DNA of 64,000 nt, from contig JBCCQH010000022.1 in NCBI GenBank assembly GCA_039024435.1, forward strand, positions 1-64,000, in the 5' to 3' direction. Below are positions 8,475 through 17,011 of the stretch, piece by piece. Below the pieces are notes generated by a model. That model saw nothing but the letters and a program-made list of their open reading frames with translations. It ran no database searches and was not told the DNA's origin. A program made the position numbers and the translations under genes. The stretch comes from JBCCQH01 sp039024435. GTDB taxonomy: Bacteria > Bacteroidota > Bacteroidia > J057 > JADKCL01. Position 1 is the stretch's first letter; every line of letters starts with the position of its first letter.

Positions 8475-9104
8475 TCAGCGTCGGGTGACCACAAACTTGA
8501 AGAAGTCAAATGCGGAATCGAACAAGTTGCGGCCCATAATGTCGAAGCCGAGATTGACCGACTTTTCGATGGCTTGGTCGGTGCGCGAATAGTCGGCACT
8601 GGGGTCATTTACCCAGCCATTGAGCAGAAACATGAACTGGGGCCAGTGCCAGCCGGGGTACTGATTGCCGAGGACCATGCGCTCGGCAACTTCTTCGGTG
8701 GAGGCTCCTTCGGCGAGCAACATGCTCACGAACTCGATGAAGGCATCCTTAAAGGGTTGCAAAAACTCGGGGATGTAGTTCCAAACTCCGAGTTTGTCCT
8801 TGAACAACAAGATGAATTCCCGGTCCTCGGCGATCAATTCAAAGAAGGTGAAATAAAAGCCAAGCATCTTCTCCCGGACCAGGTATTCGGCGAATTCCGG
8901 CGAATCTTCCAGGGTTTCCAATGTCGTGCGCAAATAATCCGCCCAGATGCCCTGCTGAATGTCCAAACTGCCCGGGAACTCCGCGCGGACCTCCGCTAGG
9001 GTGAGGCCGGCTTGTTCACCGACGACTTTGAGAGAAAGCGGCAAGGAACGGCCCACGACGGCAATCTCCTTGTACGCTTGTTTGATCTTTTGTTTGTTGT
9101 CCAT
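8475..9104 (-). CDS. TetR/AcrR-family transcriptional regulator-like protein
   Basis: A 209-residue, all-helical, cytosolic protein. The start at 9104 (MDNKQKIKQAYKE) is chosen because the upstream extension reads through an AT-rich promoter region. Residues about 1-50 fit a TetR helix-turn-helix, although the recognition segment (LKVVGEQAGLTLAEVRAEF) is less typical than usual. The remainder (ADYLRTTLETLED... to the C-terminus) resembles the ligand-binding core of Bacteroidota TetR proteins with repeated aromatic residues (FYFTFFELIAED). It is divergent from the acid phosphatase gene, with 116 bp between start codons. Target and ligand are unknown; regulation of itself or its neighbour is inferred. 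Confidence 0.6.
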   Translation of the reverse strand: MDNKQKIKQAYKEIAVVGRSLPLSLKVVGEQAGLTLAEVRAEFPGSLDIQQGIWADYLRTTLETLEDSPEFAEYLVREKMLGFYFTFFELIAEDREFILLFKDKLGVWNYIPEFLQPFKDAFIEFVSMLLAEGASTEEVAERMVLGNQYPGWHWPQFMFLLNGWVNDPSADYSRTDQAIEKSVNLGFDIMGRNLFDSAFDFFKFVVTRR

Positions 9105-9220
9105 AACGCCGGCAAAATTAAGCAAAAACCGGCGATCTGGATGTCCTGTGTGCGCATTTTCGTCTGGGAAAAAAATCGGCTGGATTTTCGCCGCACCAAT
9201 TCCTATTTTCCGAAAAAAAA

Positions 9221-10057
9221 ATGATCGATATGTCATTGTTGAGCCGTTTTTCTTCTGTGGGTTTGATCGCTTTGGTTTTGTTGCTTTCCGGGTGCAAAAC
9301 GACCAAAAACGGGGTCTCCCCGGAGGGCTACACGCCGCAGTACAATTCTGAGGAGTACATCCTGCAGGCGACTCTATTTGTGCAGTATGCTTCCGAATAC
9401 CGGGCCCTTTGTTTTCAGGCGTACAACGGGGCGATGTCCTCCCTGGAACACATCATGATGACCTCGCGGTTCTCCAAGCCGCCTTGCGTGGTGCTTGACA
9501 TCGACGAAACGGTCCTTGACAACAGCCCGTACTCCGGCGAGCAGGTCATCAGCGGTCAGCCGTATTCGCCCGCAACCTGGAAAGAGTGGACCGCCCTCGC
9601 CGAAGCCGACACCGTTCCCGGCGTCGGAACATTCCTGCATTTCGCCAAAGCCAAAGGGGCCGAAATCTTCTACGTTTCGAACCGCAGTGTAGACGAACTC
9701 TTGCCGACGGTGGAAAATCTCCAGGATTTTGGCTTGCCGTATGCGGACACCAACCACGTCTTCCTCAAGACGACGACCTCGAACAAGCAAGCCCGGCGCG
9801 AGCGGATTTTGGAAACGAATGCCATCGCGATGCTGATCGGCGACAACCTGAACGATCTCAGCGAGGACTTCGAAAACCTCGGTACCACCGACCGCCAAGC
9901 AATCACCAACCGCAACCGCGACCAATTCGGGAAGCACTGGATCGTACTTCCCAATCCGATTTATGGATCCTGGAGTAGCAATATTGTCCCGCGGGGGCTG
10001 ACCCCAGCGCAGCAAGATTCCGTTCGCCACGCTGCGGTGAAGGGGTTTCGGGATTGA
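9221..10057 (+). CDS. Class C acid phosphatase / 5'-nucleotidase, lipoprotein e(P4) family
   Basis: A 278-residue lipoprotein: the signal ends in LLLSGC, so Cys25 is the likely lipidated residue. It has the HAD signature VLDIDETVLDN with nucleophile Asp93 and acid/base Asp95, an early feature of e(P4) phosphatases. Later HAD motifs are also visible: YVSNR (Ser motif), a conserved Lys region, and GDNLNDL (acidic motif). Length is typical of the family. It probably dephosphorylates nucleotides at the outer or inner membrane surface to release nucleosides and phosphate. The stop codon overlaps the RAYT start region by 4 bp, but functional linkage to that gene is unlikely. Confidence 0.88.
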   Translation: MIDMSLLSRFSSVGLIALVLLLSGCKTTKNGVSPEGYTPQYNSEEYILQATLFVQYASEYRALCFQAYNGAMSSLEHIMMTSRFSKPPCVVLDIDETVLDNSPYSGEQVISGQPYSPATWKEWTALAEADTVPGVGTFLHFAKAKGAEIFYVSNRSVDELLPTVENLQDFGLPYADTNHVFLKTTTSNKQARRERILETNAIAMLIGDNLNDLSEDFENLGTTDRQAITNRNRDQFGKHWIVLPNPIYGSWSSNIVPRGLTPAQQDSVRHAAVKGFRD

Positions 10058-10638
10058 AGATGAAAAAGCGCAAAGCAAAACAAATCCGGCTTGCCGATCA
10101 CGATTATCGGCAGGGGGCATATTTCGTCACAATCTGTTGTCGGGAGAAGGAGTGCTATTTCGGAAAAGTAGCTGATGAAAAAATTATTCTATCTGACATA
10201 GGTAAGGTGGCGTACGATTTCTGGGAAGAGATTCCCAAACATTTTGATCACGTGACGTTGGACGATTTTGTGATCATGCTAAATCACGTACACGGAGTTT
10301 TATATTTAAAGCCAAGTCATTTTTCCGTAGACGCACCGGATCCGGTGCGTCTACGGAAAAATGATCCGATTCATGGTTCGGAGGAAAATTTTTTGCCCAA
10401 TCGTTTTGGGCCTTTGATCAAGCGTTCATTGTCATCGGTCATCTCCCAATATAAAGGTTCGGTCACACGGTACGTGCGGCGGGAGTTAGATCCGGATTTT
10501 GCCTGGCAGCCCCGCTTCTATGATCGGTATATTTGCGATGCCACTGCGATCATTGCGATCCGCAATTACATCCGCCAAAACCCCCAAAAATGGCCCTGTG
10601 ACGAATACAACACCCACGACGCCGCCCTTGTACATTGA
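10054..10638 (+). CDS. REP-associated tyrosine transposase (RAYT, Y1/HUH family)
   Basis: A 194-residue protein. The N-terminus (HDYRQGAYFVTICCR) and the HUH-type motif LNHVHG (His78 and His80) are typical of IS200-like Y1 transposases. Tyr133 in SQYKGSVTRY is a candidate nucleophile, and WQPRFYDRYI and NYIRQNPQKW are family-typical C-terminal motifs. RAYTs cut and paste single-stranded REP hairpins and are usually single-copy domesticated genes. Unusually, residues about 88-104 are encoded by a perfect 48-bp palindrome, in frame, at a position where related proteins vary. The gene overlaps the preceding phosphatase by 4 bp and the following dehydratase start by about 41 bp. Confidence 0.85.
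   Translation: MKMKKRKAKQIRLADHDYRQGAYFVTICCREKECYFGKVADEKIILSDIGKVAYDFWEEIPKHFDHVTLDDFVIMLNHVHGVLYLKPSHFSVDAPDPVRLRKNDPIHGSEENFLPNRFGPLIKRSLSSVISQYKGSVTRYVRRELDPDFAWQPRFYDRYICDATAIIAIRNYIRQNPQKWPCDEYNTHDAALVH
10317..10364. repeat. Perfect 48-bp palindrome inside the transposase gene
   Basis: The left arm TCATTTTTCCGTAGACGCAC continues to GGA at 10340, and the right arm at 10341-10364 is its exact reverse complement; there is no loop. The axis is the GGATCC at the centre. It keeps the reading frame open and encodes the variable segment ...VDAPDPVRLRKN.... It could be a REP-type substrate hairpin or an inserted palindromic unit. Confidence 0.85.
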
Positions 10639-11524
10639 AACCCCCACCTATACCGATCCCGAATTCAACCGGGAACGGGGAGCGGAGGTCTACTTCAAAA
10701 TGGAGTCCTTCCAGCCCACCCGGTCGTTCAAGATCCGGGGCATGGACCGGATCTGCCGGTACCATTGGGAACGGGGCAAGCGGAAATTCATTGCGTCTTC
10801 CGGGGGAAATGCGGGGTATTCATTGGCGTACGCGGTGATTCGCCTGGGGGGACGGGTCAAGGTGGTGGTGCCCGAGTCGACCGCCGCTTTTATGCGGAAC
10901 AAGATTGCGGCGCTCGGGGCCGAAGTGGAAGTTCATGGTGAGGCCTGGGACGAGGCCCACGCGTATACGGAGCGCCTCGCCCGGGAAACCGGGGCGGTGT
11001 ACGTACCCCCGTTTGACGACCCGTTGTTGTGGGAAGGCCACGCAACGATCATGGCGGAGTGTGCCCGCCAAATCGCGGAGCCGGATGCCGTGGTGGTGTC
11101 GGTGGGAGGTGGCGGACTGTTGTGTGGTGTCTTGCAAGGGATGGAAGCGGTCGGGTGGAAACGGGCGCGGGTGGTCACGGCAGAAACGGAAGGGGCGGCA
11201 TCTTATGCGGCTTCGTTGGCCGCCGGTCGTTTGGTGACCCTGGATCGGATCACGACCATCGCAAAAACCCTCGGGGCAAAAACGGTCGCGGCGGAAGCAC
11301 TGCGTTGGGCGGAGCGCCGGGACATCCGGAGTGCGGTGGTGACCGATGCCCGGTCGCTGGCCGCTGGTCGGCGCTTCGCCGATGCCATGGGGGTTTTGGT
11401 GGAGCCGGCTTGTGGTGCAGCCCTGGCGGCGGTGTACGATGGAACGGCGGCACTGCAGGGCGCCGGGCGCATCTTGGCCATTGCCTGCGGGGGGGCGGGA
11501 ATTCGCCGGGCAGACCTGGTTTGA
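10598..11524 (+). CDS. L-serine dehydratase-like PLP enzyme (SDS type)
   Basis: A fold-type II pyridoxal-phosphate enzyme of about 308 residues. The GTG at 10598 is chosen because the protein then begins (TTPPLYIETPTYTD) as SDS-type serine dehydratases do; a TTG at 10628 is possible. The PLP lysine lies in RSFKIRG, followed by SSGGNAG (phosphate contact), PPFDDPLLWEGHA, the glycine loop SVGGGGLLCGV, and VEPACGAALAAVY. These match the catabolic serine dehydratase more closely than the longer IlvA threonine deaminase, which has a regulatory domain absent here. It converts L-serine (or threonine) to pyruvate (or 2-oxobutyrate) and ammonia. It overlaps the RAYT end on the same strand; the linkage is probably accidental. 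Confidence 0.85.
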   Translation: MTNTTPTTPPLYIETPTYTDPEFNRERGAEVYFKMESFQPTRSFKIRGMDRICRYHWERGKRKFIASSGGNAGYSLAYAVIRLGGRVKVVVPESTAAFMRNKIAALGAEVEVHGEAWDEAHAYTERLARETGAVYVPPFDDPLLWEGHATIMAECARQIAEPDAVVVSVGGGGLLCGVLQGMEAVGWKRARVVTAETEGAASYAASLAAGRLVTLDRITTIAKTLGAKTVAAEALRWAERRDIRSAVVTDARSLAAGRRFADAMGVLVEPACGAALAAVYDGTAALQGAGRILAIACGGAGIRRADLV

Positions 11525-11531
11525 GCGGGGG

Positions 11532-12200
11532 CTATTCCTGACGTTTGTAGGATTCGGTTTTCTGGGTGCGGATCAATTGCAGCCGGTCACCGTCAAGTGC
11601 GTATTGGTAGAGGACGGTGACGGCTTGCTTGCGGATCAACAGGCGGTCGTCGCCTTTGATTTCCCAGGAAGCATCCTCGTAAATCGGCTCCCCAGCGTAG
11701 GTTTCGGAGTACTTGCCACCGGTGGCGAGTTCAATGGCGGCCTGGGGATCGTCCTCCGATTGCCATTTGCCGAGGAGTTCATCGGTTTCGCCGTTTCCGC
11801 CGCTCACGCCGGCACCCCGCAAAACGATGACCAGCAGGACGACGATGCCCACCAAGGCGGCAAATGATACCCCAATCCAGACCCGCTGCGAGGGCCGGGG
11901 TGTTTGTGGGGTCGGTTCGGGAGGGGGCGGAGGCGGTAGGGAAGCATTCGGTTGGGCCCGTGGGGCCATGCGTTCCCAATCAAACGGGTGGTCCCCCAAA
12001 TGAACCGCATCCCCGGGGCGCAGCCGGTATTGACCGTCGATCCGCTGGCCATTGACAAAGGTGCCATTGGTGGAATTCAGGTCGATGATGAGCGCGCCGC
12101 CATCGGCTTCAATGAACAGTTGTGCGTGCTTGCGGGAGACGGAAGCATCCTGGATGATCACTTCATTGTCGGTGCCGCGGCCCAGGTGGAGGAGTTCCAT
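11532..12200 (-). CDS. FHA domain membrane protein
   Basis: A 222-residue protein: an N-terminal FHA domain (GR at 8-9, SRKH at 23-26, and NSTNGTFVNG) reads phosphothreonine, a proline-rich linker follows at about 85-105, a single membrane segment lies at about 107-127, and an external C-terminal domain of about 90 residues resembles lipocalin-like stress sensors (LLGKWQSEDD, DASWEIKGDDRLLI). It is the last gene of the minus-strand kinase operon, 2 bp after the third kinase. Being in the same operon suggests that it is phosphorylated by, or docks onto, the kinases. The external domain may sense or report envelope state; this is inference. Confidence 0.8.
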   Translation of the reverse strand: MELLHLGRGTDNEVIIQDASVSRKHAQLFIEADGGALIIDLNSTNGTFVNGQRIDGQYRLRPGDAVHLGDHPFDWERMAPRAQPNASLPPPPPPEPTPQTPRPSQRVWIGVSFAALVGIVVLLVIVLRGAGVSGGNGETDELLGKWQSEDDPQAAIELATGGKYSETYAGEPIYEDASWEIKGDDRLLIRKQAVTVLYQYALDGDRLQLIRTQKTESYKRQE

Positions 12201-12202
12201 TT

Positions 12203-13507
12203 TTATTCAAATTGACTTTCAAGCGGGTTTATCGATTGCTCACGGTCCATAATGTTCTCTTTGTTGCAGGCCACTTTCCAACTGCCGTCTCGTTGCACCA
12301 GTTTGACCTCCTCTTTTTTGTTGCGCGAGCTTTCTTTGGTGAAGGTAACAATTGCAATTTCGGAGAATATGTCTTCGGATGTAATTTCGTACTTGATGGG
12401 ATCATAGCCGAAGTCCAAATAGAATTCCACGGCACTCTGGCAGTCATCGGTGACCCATTTGCGGGTAGCGTCCAGGTCCTGAGCTTCCACCCCGGCAAAG
12501 AACTTTTCTGCCACTTCCCGGGGAGTGTACCAGCGGGTCGCGATTCCCGCCCAGTTTTGGGTGTAGCCCAGGAGGAGGACGGTGATTGCCGCGCCGGTGG
12601 GGATCAGCCAGGCAAGGACGCGGCCCCAGCGGCGTTTTTTCCGGGGCGTGGGGGGATTGGGTTCATTTCCGGGGACGGGGGGAAGCTCGGCTTCACTTTC
12701 GAGGGCGGCCAGGAACTGGGCACAGCTTTGAAAACGGGATTCGGGAGACTTGGCGGTCGCCCGGTCGAGGATCTTTTGCAGGCGACCGGATACCGCGGGG
12801 TAAATGGTCCGCGCCCGGGGCAGGGGATGTTGCACGATTTCCGTGAGGACCTGGTACTCGCTGTATTCCGCCGGATAGGGCGGCTGGCCGGTCAGCATTT
12901 GGAAAAAGGTAACCCCCAAGGAATAGATGTCGCTGCGCTGATCGACCGGTTTGCCGGCCACCTGTTCCGGACTCATGAAGTAGACCGTCCCGATGCGGGT
13001 GCCGGTGCGGGTCATTTTCTTGTCGTCCTCCAGGTACTTGGCGATGCCAAAATCGAGGATGCGCACTTGGCCCCGGCGGTCCACCAGGAAATTTGAGGGT
13101 TTGATGTCGCGGTGGATGATGCCCTGGCGGTGGGCAAAATCCACCCCCTTGAGGATCTGCCGGAACATGGGCAAGGCAATTTCTTCGGGGATGGGGCCGC
13201 TTTCTTTTTCGATGTAATCATCCAGCGGAATCCCATCCACATATTCCAGCACCAAATAGAGCCCCCGGTGGTCCTCGACAAACTCAAAGAAGCCCACGAT
13301 GGAAGGATGTTCCAGCATTTCGAGGGTCTGGGCTTCTTGGCGAAACCGGGCGATGACTTCCGGATCGTTGATCAGGTGGTGGTGCAGCCCTTTGATGGCC
13401 ACCTGGCGGCCGTAACGTTGGTCGTAGCCCATCCACACTTCCCCCATGCCCCCTTTGCCGATGAAGGAGACGAGTTCGTAGTTGCCGATGTACTGTCCTT
13501 GGTGCAT
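12203..13507 (-). CDS. PknB-like Ser/Thr protein kinase with periplasmic NTF2-like domain
   Basis: A 434-residue protein. Kinase domain about 10-270: glycine loop GKGGMG, VAIK lysine at 39, HRD at 132-134, DFG at 152-154, and MSPE. A basic linker (PRKKRR) precedes one membrane segment at about 297-316. The external part (EVAEKFFAGVEAQDLDATRKWV...) looks like a DUF4878/NTF2-like domain. All catalytic residues are intact. It is the third of three tandem kinases, 5 bp downstream of the second. The external domain differs from those of the other two kinases, suggesting separate input signals into a common phosphorylation pathway. Confidence 0.9.
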   Translation of the reverse strand: MHQGQYIGNYELVSFIGKGGMGEVWMGYDQRYGRQVAIKGLHHHLINDPEVIARFRQEAQTLEMLEHPSIVGFFEFVEDHRGLYLVLEYVDGIPLDDYIEKESGPIPEEIALPMFRQILKGVDFAHRQGIIHRDIKPSNFLVDRRGQVRILDFGIAKYLEDDKKMTRTGTRIGTVYFMSPEQVAGKPVDQRSDIYSLGVTFFQMLTGQPPYPAEYSEYQVLTEIVQHPLPRARTIYPAVSGRLQKILDRATAKSPESRFQSCAQFLAALESEAELPPVPGNEPNPPTPRKKRRWGRVLAWLIPTGAAITVLLLGYTQNWAGIATRWYTPREVAEKFFAGVEAQDLDATRKWVTDDCQSAVEFYLDFGYDPIKYEITSEDIFSEIAIVTFTKESSRNKKEEVKLVQRDGSWKVACNKENIMDREQSINPLESQFE

Positions 13508-13512
13508 GGGGA

Positions 13513-15420
13513 TTAAAATCCGTATCCGTAATAGCGATTGGTAGTCTTTTGTAGCTCAAATGATTTGATACCATCGTCCCAAAGGATGAGATAGCGAGTT
13601 TGATCATCGGTCCTTCCTAGGTTGATTCCTTCTTTACCGTATTCCATGATGCGTTGGATCTCGTTGCGGTCATAAAAATTTGGAGAACGGTATTTCTTGA
13701 GATCTTTTTGGGTAAGCTTTCGAATGTTAAAACCCTCGTAATCCGATAGATCCCATGTGGCGAGGACTTGACCTCGCTTATTTTCGTCGTAATCAAATAT
13801 GACCAACTTGCGCTGCTCTGGATACGCTTTGTTGGTGATAATGACGGCAGAATTGGGTTCATAGCCATCGGGAAAGTAGGAGGAGGAAAACTTTAGCCTC
13901 GAGATACCCGTTTGGAAAACTGCTTTCTTGGGGTGTCCATTGACCACCCAAACCCCAGCATTGGATTTTCTTTTTTCGTAAACTTTTTCGAAGTCTTCTT
14001 GGGGGAGATCTACATCATAACCTTTCCGATCAAAATAGTCGCGCAGAGCAATTTTGTGGAAAGATCCGGGGATTACACGGCTACCATCTTGGTTATCAGC
14101 GAGATGCTTGAGTTGTAAGAACTCATCCCGATCAGTAAGAAACTTGCGGTTGACGTAGCCTTTGATACCATTGACTTCGATTCGAATCCAGTTGGGATTC
14201 GCTTCTTCATAGTCGTCGATAAAGTACCCAAATGCCAAACTGGGATTGTCTTTTCTTTTGGAATTCATGCTAGGTTCTGGTCGCAGACTGAAAGAACTCG
14301 CAATGACGAACAGATCTTCTTTTTTAGATCCACTGAATTGTATTGCCAAAGCAATGACCAAAATCAGCACAACTCCAATCGCGATAAAGAGAGGGGCCCG
14401 TGAGCGTTGCGGGTTACTATCGGTGGGAGTTTCAGCGGCAATAGAATCCTCTTTATAATTCACCAATGCACCTTCGTCTCCCCCCTCCGCCACTGGCCCC
14501 TCCGCGATCCGGGTCGCTTCCAGAGGAGCCTTCGTTTCCGTGGTAGGTGGAGCCGCCGCTAAAGTGACCACTTTCCCGTCGCCCGCCGGTGGGGCCTCCC
14601 CGCGGAGCGCCGCCAAAAATTCATCACAATTCTGAAACCGCGCTTCCGGATCCTTGGCGGTGGCCTTTTGGATCAGGGCATCAATGTTCTCCGGAACTCC
14701 CGGATAGAAGGTCGCCGCCGGCGGCAAATCCTCGTTGACAATCTGGCTGTAGACCTGAAATTCTGTGGTGTGGTTGTCGTAGGGACATTGGCCGGTGGCC
14801 ATCTGAAACAGGGTGACGCCCAGCGAATAGATGTCACTGCGCTGATCCACCGGCTCACCTTTGACCTGCTCGGGACTCATGTAGAGCACCGTCCCGATCC
14901 GGCTGCCGGTTTTGGTGAGGGCGTGGTCGGTGGCATCGAGCATCTTGGCGATGCCAAAATCAAGGACCTTGATCGTGTGGTCGCCGGTGATGATGAAGTT
15001 GGAGGGCTTGATGTCGCGGTGGACGATGTTTTTGCGGTGGGCGTAGGCAAATCCTTCGAGAATTTGCCCGAACAATGCGCTCAGGGTCGGTTCCGGGATC
15101 GGCCCCATGGTATCGGTAATGTAGTCGCTCAGGTCGCGGCCTTCCACGTACTCGATGATGAGGTAGCATCCCCGTTCGTCTTCGAGATAGTCCAGTAGGG
15201 TGACGATATGCGGGTGCTGCAAACGCGCCAGGGTAGCCGCCTCGTTTTTGAACCGTTGCCGGACCGTTGGCTTGTTGATGAGGGACCGGTGGAGACTTTT
15301 GATCGCGACCTGGCGGTCGAGCAGGGTGTGCTGGGCCAGCCAGACCTCGCCCATGCCCCCATCACCGAGGGGCCGCAGCAGGCGGTAATTCAGGATGTGT
15401 TCTTGAGCTTGCATGGTCAT
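13513..15420 (-). CDS. PknB-like Ser/Thr protein kinase with periplasmic SH3-like domain
   Basis: A 635-residue protein. The start (MTMQAQEHILNY) at 15420 gives an ATGA overlap with the upstream kinase stop, whereas the frame up to 15642 lies inside that gene. Kinase motifs: GDGGMG, Lys41 of VAIK, HRD 135-137, DFG 155-157, and MSPEQ. A Pro/Thr-rich linker (about 280-340) is followed by a membrane segment at about 342-362. The external region starts with an SH3b-like module (about 370-430, with SLRPEPS and WIRIEVNGIKGYV) and continues with about 200 residues of unknown type (FHKIALRDYFDRKGYD...). SH3b domains often bind cell-wall peptides, so wall or surface sensing is plausible but unproven. 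Confidence 0.9.
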   Translation of the reverse strand: MTMQAQEHILNYRLLRPLGDGGMGEVWLAQHTLLDRQVAIKSLHRSLINKPTVRQRFKNEAATLARLQHPHIVTLLDYLEDERGCYLIIEYVEGRDLSDYITDTMGPIPEPTLSALFGQILEGFAYAHRKNIVHRDIKPSNFIITGDHTIKVLDFGIAKMLDATDHALTKTGSRIGTVLYMSPEQVKGEPVDQRSDIYSLGVTLFQMATGQCPYDNHTTEFQVYSQIVNEDLPPAATFYPGVPENIDALIQKATAKDPEARFQNCDEFLAALRGEAPPAGDGKVVTLAAAPPTTETKAPLEATRIAEGPVAEGGDEGALVNYKEDSIAAETPTDSNPQRSRAPLFIAIGVVLILVIALAIQFSGSKKEDLFVIASSFSLRPEPSMNSKRKDNPSLAFGYFIDDYEEANPNWIRIEVNGIKGYVNRKFLTDRDEFLQLKHLADNQDGSRVIPGSFHKIALRDYFDRKGYDVDLPQEDFEKVYEKRKSNAGVWVVNGHPKKAVFQTGISRLKFSSSYFPDGYEPNSAVIITNKAYPEQRKLVIFDYDENKRGQVLATWDLSDYEGFNIRKLTQKDLKKYRSPNFYDRNEIQRIMEYGKEGINLGRTDDQTRYLILWDDGIKSFELQKTTNRYYGYGF

Positions 15421-16853
15421 TGTCCGATTGCGAAGTAACGGGTGGCTTTGCGGGAAAAGCAGACTCGGATTCCCCAGATGAGGTACCCAAGGTACGCTGC
15501 AATGATGGCCAGCGAAATGACGACCGGGGCGGGCTCCACGTAAGCAGGCAAGTCCGCCAGGATAACAAGTAGGCCAATCGATCCAATGCAGGTAAATATG
15601 AGGTAAATGATCAACACAACTTTTGAGATATTCAGCCCCCAAGTATGGCGCATTTTCATGCCCAGGCTACCCACGAAGACCAGGGTGGTCAGGACATTGC
15701 CGATGAGCTGGCTGGATAGCTCCGAGTCGCTCATGTACCGATTGGCGATAAACGGGAGGACGGAAAGCAGGAGGAAAATCAAATTGATTACCAGGGCCAC
15801 GTTGATGTAGATCCGAACCGAGCGAAATTCAGCGAGGGAGTGTATGGGTTGCGCCCATACCCGGGGGCCGGGGGAGTTCCCGCTCGGATTGGCGATGGGG
15901 TCGGCAGTCGCCCCGGATTTTTGTGGGGTGGATCCAGCGTACGGCCCAATGTCGACCACGGTTTTTCGGTCCTGGGACTTGGCCGGGGCAGCCGCCGGTG
16001 GTTTTTTGGGGGCGGGTTTCGCCGTCGGCATGGGATGGCCCGGGGCATTGCCGGTGCGGAAATCGGCACAGCTTTGGAAGCGCAGGTCCGGATCTTTCTG
16101 GGTGGCAAAATGGATCAGGCGGTCCACCCCGCTGGTGACACCGGGATAGATGCTGGAAGCAACCGGGAGCGGTTGGCTCAGGATTTGGGTTTGTATGTCA
16201 AACTCGCTGGTGTCTCGGTCAAAGGGCAATTTTCCCGTGGCGAGGTTGAACAGGGTCACACCGAGGGAGTAAATGTCGCTGCGCTTGTCCAGTTTCTTGC
16301 CGTGGACCTGCTCGGGGCTCATGTAATACACCGTGCCCATACGGGTGCCCGTTTTGGTGAGGTTCTTTTCCCCGTCCCCGAAGATCTTCGCGATGCCGAA
16401 GTCCAGCACCTTGACTTTGCCCGCTTCGTTGAGGATGAAGTTGCTGGGTTTGATGTCCCGGTGGATGATCCCCTGATCGTGGGCGTAGCCGATGGCGCCA
16501 AGCATCTGGACAAAGACATTTTGGAGCAAATCTTTAGGCAACGGACCGTACTCATTCTGAACCAGGTCCCCCAAATCACGGCCTTTGACATATTCCAGGA
16601 TGAGGTAGAGGTCATCGCCTTCCTCGATGTAATCGTGGAGCGTCACAATTCCGGGATGTTGCAATTTTGAGAGGGTCGTGGCTTCGTTTTTGAACCGCTG
16701 CCGGAGGTTTTCCTGGCGGGTAAAATGCGGGTGCAGCGCCTTGATGGCCACTTTTCGTTCCAGTCGCAGGTGTTCGCCGACATATACCGTGCCCATTCCT
16801 CCTTCGCCGATCATTTCAAGGACGCGGTAATTCCCGATTGTCTGTCCGATCAT
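15417..16853 (-). CDS. PknB-like Ser/Thr protein kinase with four-helix membrane domain
   Basis: A 478-residue protein. The start at 16853 is the ATG giving the canonical PknB beginning (MIGQTIGNYRVLEMIG); the frame to 17015 runs through the repeat element upstream. Kinase motifs: GEGGMG, Lys38, HRD 131-133, DFG 151-153, and MSPEQ. A Pro/Ala/Lys linker of about 70 residues follows. The C-terminus has four predicted membrane helices (YINVALVINLIFLLL, LIGNVLTTLVFVGSLG, ISKVVLIIYLIFTCIG, PVVISLAIIAAYLGYLIWG) and no large external domain, unlike its two neighbours. It is the first kinase in the tandem array; a repeat element lies between it and the LEA-like gene. Confidence 0.88.
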   Translation of the reverse strand: MIGQTIGNYRVLEMIGEGGMGTVYVGEHLRLERKVAIKALHPHFTRQENLRQRFKNEATTLSKLQHPGIVTLHDYIEEGDDLYLILEYVKGRDLGDLVQNEYGPLPKDLLQNVFVQMLGAIGYAHDQGIIHRDIKPSNFILNEAGKVKVLDFGIAKIFGDGEKNLTKTGTRMGTVYYMSPEQVHGKKLDKRSDIYSLGVTLFNLATGKLPFDRDTSEFDIQTQILSQPLPVASSIYPGVTSGVDRLIHFATQKDPDLRFQSCADFRTGNAPGHPMPTAKPAPKKPPAAAPAKSQDRKTVVDIGPYAGSTPQKSGATADPIANPSGNSPGPRVWAQPIHSLAEFRSVRIYINVALVINLIFLLLSVLPFIANRYMSDSELSSQLIGNVLTTLVFVGSLGMKMRHTWGLNISKVVLIIYLIFTCIGSIGLLVILADLPAYVEPAPVVISLAIIAAYLGYLIWGIRVCFSRKATRYFAIGQ

Positions 16854-16896
16854 AATTCTATTTTCTTGTCCGATAAAAGGCAATTGCAATATATCA

Positions 16897-17011
16897 GAGA
16901 ATTTCCAATTTCCAACTGCTTGATTGCTGATTCTCGATTTCTGATTTCCGATGGGCCATCTTCCGGTCGGCGGGAGCAAACGTTCATCGGAAATCAAGGA
17001 ATTGAAAATTC
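16897..17011. repeat. Dispersed repeat unit abutting a stop codon
   Basis: Starts with GAGAATTTCCAATTTCC and ends with GGAATTGAAAATTCTC, so its ends are near-perfect inverted repeats. The internal words GATTTCTGATTTCCGAT and CGGTCGGCGGGA resemble the unit at 8364-8474. The stop codon of the LEA14-like gene begins immediately at 17012. Confidence 0.5.
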
